Source of the DNA: JALYJZ01 sp964476895
GTDB taxonomy: Bacteria > Patescibacteriota > SICC01
Length of the DNA: 13,276 nt
Assembly (NCBI GenBank): GCA_964476895.1
Contig: CAYZCS010000023.1
Coordinates: forward strand, 1 to 13,276
Reading direction: 5' to 3'
This document shows, piece by piece, positions 7,294 to 13,276 of the stretch; positions within the stretch are counted from its first letter, which is position 1; each line of letters starts with the position of its first letter. Made by a program: the position numbers and the translations under genes. The notes beneath the pieces are model-generated. The model saw only the letters and a list, made by a program, of their open reading frames with translations. It was not told where the DNA came from and ran no database searches.

Positions 7294-8580
7294 ATGCTCC
7301 CGCGCTTCCTGGCCCTGATCCGAGAGCTGGAGCCGAACCGGCATTTCCTGAAACTGTGGCTGTCACAGGCCTTGTCGCTGACCGCGTTCAACATGGTGAA
7401 CTTCACCCTGTTGATCCGGGTCTTCGAGCTGACCGGGTCGGCGACGATGGTGAGCCTCTTCGTGCTGAGCTTCGGGCTGCCGAGCCTGCTCTTCGGCGCC
7501 GTGGCCGGTGTCTTCGCGGACCGCTGGCACCGGCGGAGCGTCCTGATCGCCACGAACGTGCTGCGGGCCGGGGTCGTGCTGCTGTACCTGACCGACCTCT
7601 CCAGCCTGCCGATCCTCTTCGCGACCACGTTCCTGGTTTCCACGATCACCCAGTTCTTCACGCCGGCGGAAGGTGCGGCGATCCCCGAGCTCGTGGACCG
7701 AAAACGCCTGGTGGCGGCGAACGCCGTCTTCATGGTGACGTTGTTCGCGTCGTTCGTGGTGGGGTACGGCCTGGCCGGGCCGATCTCCCAGGTCGGCGGG
7801 GACTCGCTGCCGATCATCCTGGCGTCCGGCAGCTTTGCCGCGGCCGCGATCGCCTGCAGCCGGTTGCCCAAGCTCCACGAGCATGTCCACCGCATCCCGC
7901 TTCGGGACGCGTACCGGACCGTCCGTACCGACCTGGTGGCGGGATTCGCCGTCGTCCGCCGGACGCCGCCGGTGCGGTACGGGCTGCTGCAACTCACCGT
8001 GGTCTGGGCCAGCGTCGGCGTGATCATGGTGCTCCTGCCGTCATTCGTGGACCAAGTGCTGGGAACGAACCTCCGGGAAGTGAGCCGGGTCGTGATCCTG
8101 CCGATCGGGGTCGGCATGCTGGCGGGCGGCCTGGTGCTGCAGCGGGCACGCCGCCAGTTTTCCGCCCGGGTGATCGTCACCACGGCGCTCCTGGTCGTGG
8201 GCCTGACGATCGGCATGCTCGGGCAGGTCGAACCGCTCGCGGATCGCGCCGCGGGGTTGTTGGATGCCGATCCGGACGCGCTCCGGCAAGGCCTGACGAG
8301 CATCGCGGCGACGCTGCTCGGACTGGCCATGGCGGTCGTGATGATCGCTTCACAGACCCTGATCCACGAACGTTCCGAGCCGGCCGTCCGCGGCCGCGTC
8401 TTCGGCTTCCTCGGCATGAGCGTGAACGCCGCGAACACGCTGCCGGTACTGCTGGCCGGCGCGCTGGTGGATGCGTATGCCGTGACGGCGGTGATCAGCG
8501 CGCTGGGCTTGCTGATCCTGGCCTGGGCGGTCGTCTCGCCGCCGCTCGGCCGCCAGTTCCCGCCGGCCCGGACGACTTGA
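7294..8580 (+). CDS. Major facilitator superfamily transporter (MFS_3/EntS-like exporter)
   Basis: Predicted proton-coupled inner-membrane exporter of 428 residues, usual for the superfamily. About 12 hydrophobic segments can be seen (roughly 17-40, 50-74, 83-100, 105-122, 139-165, 171-189, 228-250, 266-284, 292-311, 337-355, 373-394, 396-416). The MFS motif A between TM2 and TM3 is GVFADRWHRRSVL (72-84), and a related motif appears in the second half around RGRVFGFLGMSVNAANTLPV (366-385). The FFTPAEGAAIPELV segment (121-134) is typical of the EntS/MFS_3 branch, which includes siderophore and macrolide exporters. A hydrophilic insertion of about 25 residues separates TM9 from TM10. The substrate cannot be deduced. 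ATG 7294 follows the clpP stop by 12 nt without a clear Shine-Dalgarno sequence, suggesting co-transcription and coupling. The stop codon overlaps the rpoB -35 element. Confidence 0.88.
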   Translation: MLPRFLALIRELEPNRHFLKLWLSQALSLTAFNMVNFTLLIRVFELTGSATMVSLFVLSFGLPSLLFGAVAGVFADRWHRRSVLIATNVLRAGVVLLYLTDLSSLPILFATTFLVSTITQFFTPAEGAAIPELVDRKRLVAANAVFMVTLFASFVVGYGLAGPISQVGGDSLPIILASGSFAAAAIACSRLPKLHEHVHRIPLRDAYRTVRTDLVAGFAVVRRTPPVRYGLLQLTVVWASVGVIMVLLPSFVDQVLGTNLREVSRVVILPIGVGMLAGGLVLQRARRQFSARVIVTTALLVVGLTIGMLGQVEPLADRAAGLLDADPDALRQGLTSIAATLLGLAMAVVMIASQTLIHERSEPAVRGRVFGFLGMSVNAANTLPVLLAGALVDAYAVTAVISALGLLILAWAVVSPPLGRQFPPARTT

Positions 8581-8605
8581 CGCCCGGGTGCCAGGTTCGT
8601 ATGCT
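8577..8605 (+). promoter_or_regulatory. Sigma-70-type promoter of rpoBC
   Basis: TTGACG (8577-8582, five of six matches) and TATGCT (8600-8605, four of six) are separated by exactly 17 nt. Transcription would begin near 8612-8614, giving a leader of about 120 nt before rpoB. The -35 overlaps the stop codon of the MFS gene. This is the best-formed promoter in the window. Confidence 0.65.
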
Positions 8606-8613
8606 AAAGCTGA

Positions 8614-8640
8614 ATGGTATCGGTGCCCCGTCGTTTTTGA
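8614..8640 (+). other. Possible 8-codon leader ORF at the 5' end of the rpoB transcript
   Basis: ATG 8614 opens an 8-codon frame (MVSVPRRF, stop TGA at 8638-8640). It lies 8 nt after the -10 box, the same distance as the tig and comEA starts, so it could be translated as a leaderless mini-ORF. It covers the left arm of the possible long-range helix (8625-8631). The frame is short enough to arise by chance, so it is listed only because of its placement. Confidence 0.2.
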
Positions 8641-8696
8641 CCGCAGGTGTCATCGTGAGCAACTGCTCGTGATGTATTTTTTGCGTAGTACGGGGC
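8625..8696 (+). other. Possible long-range helix enclosing the terminator in the rpoB leader
   Basis: GCCCCGT (8625-8631) is the exact reverse complement of ACGGGGC (8690-8696). The 7-bp helix, five of its pairs G-C, would enclose the terminator hairpin and close the leader into a compact RNA domain, leaving the rpoB ribosome binding site (8719-8727) outside. Seven bases could match by chance in G+C-rich sequence, but this leader is less G+C-rich than its surroundings. Confidence 0.3.
8651..8682 (+). terminator. Intrinsic terminator / possible attenuator in the rpoB leader
   Basis: CATCGTGAGC (8651-8660) pairs with GCTCGTGATG (8665-8674) around an AACT loop. This gives a 10-bp stem, with two central G-U pairs, followed by TA and a run of six T (8677-8682). 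The shape fits a Rho-independent terminator. It lies after the MFS gene but also downstream of the best rpoB promoter, so it either ends the tig-clpP-MFS transcript with partial read-through, or acts as an attenuator in the rpoB leader, or both. Confidence 0.7.
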
Positions 8697-8718
8697 CATT
8701 ACCGTGTGTCCACTAATT

Positions 8719-8727
8719 AGGAGGGAG
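8719..8727 (+). promoter_or_regulatory. Strong ribosome binding site of rpoB
   Basis: AGGAGGGAG is the strongest Shine-Dalgarno sequence in the window. Its GGAGGG core (8720-8725) lies 9 nt before the GTG at 8735 and fixes that non-ATG start codon. It contrasts with the absence of any such site before tig and the comEA-like gene. Confidence 0.85.
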
Positions 8728-8734
8728 TGTTTCG

Positions 8735-12111
<3,377 letters not shown>

Positions 12112-12112
<1 letters not shown>

Positions 12113-13276
12113 TGGCGGAACGCACGACCGAACGGAAGCGCGACCAGGTGCCGTCCAGTAACTTCACCGCGATCCAGCTGGGTCTGGCGTCGCCGGCGCA
12201 GATCAGGCAGTGGTCGTACGGCGAGGTCCTGAAGCCGGAGACGATCAACTACCGGACCCAGAAACCGGAGAAGGACGGTCTCTTCGATGAACGCATCTTC
12301 GGCCCGACCAAGGACTGGGAGTGTTACTGCGGCAAGTATAAGAAGATCCGGTACAAGGGCATCGTCTGCGACAAGTGCGGCGTGGAAGTGACCCGCTCGG
12401 CGGTCCGCCGCGAGCGGATGGCGCACATCGAGCTGGCGGCGCCGGTCGTCCACATCTGGTACCTCCGGGGCACGTTCTCGCGGCTCGGACTCCTGCTCGG
12501 CATGTCCGTGAAGTACCTCGAGAAGGTCGTGTACTTCGCGAACTTCATCATCACCAAGGTCGACGACGAGAAGCGGAAGGCCGTGAAGGCGAAGCTCAAG
12601 GAGGATTACGAGAAGGAGCGGAACCGGATCAAGGAAAGCCACGACAAGTCGCTGGCGACCATGACCGCTTCCGTCAAGAAAGCCGAGGACGACACCGCGG
12701 CTAAGGAGGAGATCGACCGGCTGAAGCGGGAGTACGCGGAACAGTCCGAAGTGCTCGAGTCCGGCTACGACCTGGCGATGGAGGAGCTGGACACGCTCGA
12801 ACCGATGCAGATCATCACCGAGGCGAAGTACCGGGAGCTCACCGACAAGTACCGCGGGGTGTTCGAGGCCGGCGTCGGGGCCGAAGCGATTATGGAAGTG
12901 ATCGGCCAGCTCGACCTCGCCAAGCTCGCCAAGCAGCTCGAGAAGGAAGCCAAGGAGACGACCGGCCAGCGACGCCGCAAGGCGCTCAAGCGGCTGAACC
13001 TGATCGAAGGGTTCCGCAAGGCCGAGATCGACCCGATCTGGATGATCGTCACCAACCTGCCGGTGATCCCGCCGGACCTCCGGCCGATGGTCCAGCTGGA
13101 CGGCGGCCGATTCGCGGCATCCGACCTCAACGACCTGTACCGCCGGGTGATCAACCGCAACAACCGGCTCAAGAAGCTGACGCGGCTGAAGGCGCCGGAA
13201 GTGATCCAACGCAACGAGAAGCGGATGCTCCAGGAAGCCGTGGACGCCCTGATCGCCAACTCCGCCCGGCGTGGCC
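12112..13276 (+). CDS. rpoC: DNA-directed RNA polymerase subunit beta', N-terminal part (3' end outside window)
   Basis: Largest RNA polymerase subunit; only the first 388 codons are present. The N-terminus (NFTAIQLGLASPAQIRQWS, 17-35) is standard. The N-terminal zinc finger is complete, with Cys71, Cys73, Cys86 and Cys89 (CYCGKYKKIRYKG, then CDKCG), matching E. coli Cys70/72/85/88. After YFANFIITKV (141-150) about 75-80 charged residues (152-230) form a probable coiled coil absent from E. coli; actinobacterial RpoC has an insertion of the same kind at this place. The clamp, lid and rudder regions follow: VIPPDLRPMVQLDGGRFAAS (318-337), SDLNDLYRRVINRNNRLKKL (337-356) and NEKRMLQEAVDALIAN (368-383). 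The catalytic NADFDGD loop lies beyond the window. The start is fixed by the ribosome binding site and the one-base overlap with rpoB. Confidence 0.98.

Noticed and set aside
6918..8438. Minus-strand frame of about 506 codons across clpP and the MFS gene
   Set aside because: Composition is an Arg/Ser/Thr-rich shadow of the sense genes, with no recognisable domain or initiation signals.
8636..8663. TTGACC at 8636-8641 as a second rpoB -35
   Set aside because: The sequence 16-18 nt downstream (around CAACTG) is not a -10 box, and this stretch forms the terminator hairpin.

Overview
The window is a G+C-rich stretch of bacterial chromosome with eight protein genes and one tRNA gene, all on the + strand and packed with little spacer. 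TGA, TAA and TAG all end genes and no in-frame TGA is read as an amino acid, so the code is the standard bacterial one (not the UGA=Gly code of Gracilibacteria). The tRNA does not encode its CCA. rpoBC stands apart from the usual rplKAJL ribosomal-protein genes, RpoB is short with no large internal insertions, and several genes seem to have no 5' leader. Together with the look of TyrS and RpoB this suggests a G+C-rich member of Patescibacteria (CPR) or a neighbouring phylum such as Chloroflexota. That placement is inference, and the phylum is not proven by this window. Nothing in it looks like a mobile element, prophage, CRISPR array or defence island.

Layout. (1) 3-737: the 3' part of tyrS. 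(2) 769-2838: recG, complete. (3) 2905-3534: a ComEA-like membrane-anchored DNA-binding protein behind an extended -10 box. (4) 3535-3667: a spacer with two G+C-rich hairpins and a possible tRNA promoter. (5) 3668-3751: tRNA-Leu(UAG). (6) 3816-7281: a protein-quality-control cluster, tig (trigger factor), a 503-residue protein of unknown function translationally coupled to tig, and clpP. The usual clpX partner is not next to clpP; a 12-TM major facilitator exporter (7294-8580) follows instead. (7) 8577-8734: a promoter and about 120 nt of leader for rpoB, holding a convincing intrinsic terminator hairpin. (8) 8735-13276: rpoB complete and the first 388 codons of rpoC, overlapping by one base.

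How it works together: these are core information-processing and proteostasis genes. Trigger factor and ClpP act on nascent and misfolded proteins, RecG repairs stalled forks, ComEA would capture incoming DNA, and RpoB/RpoC are the large RNA polymerase subunits.

The points most worth a second look are: the unrecognised tig-coupled 503-residue protein; the rpoB leader with its terminator, mini-ORF and long-range helix; repeated -10 boxes placed 6-8 nt before start codons (leaderless transcripts); and Asn in RpoB at the position of E. coli Ser531, which predicts natural rifampicin resistance.
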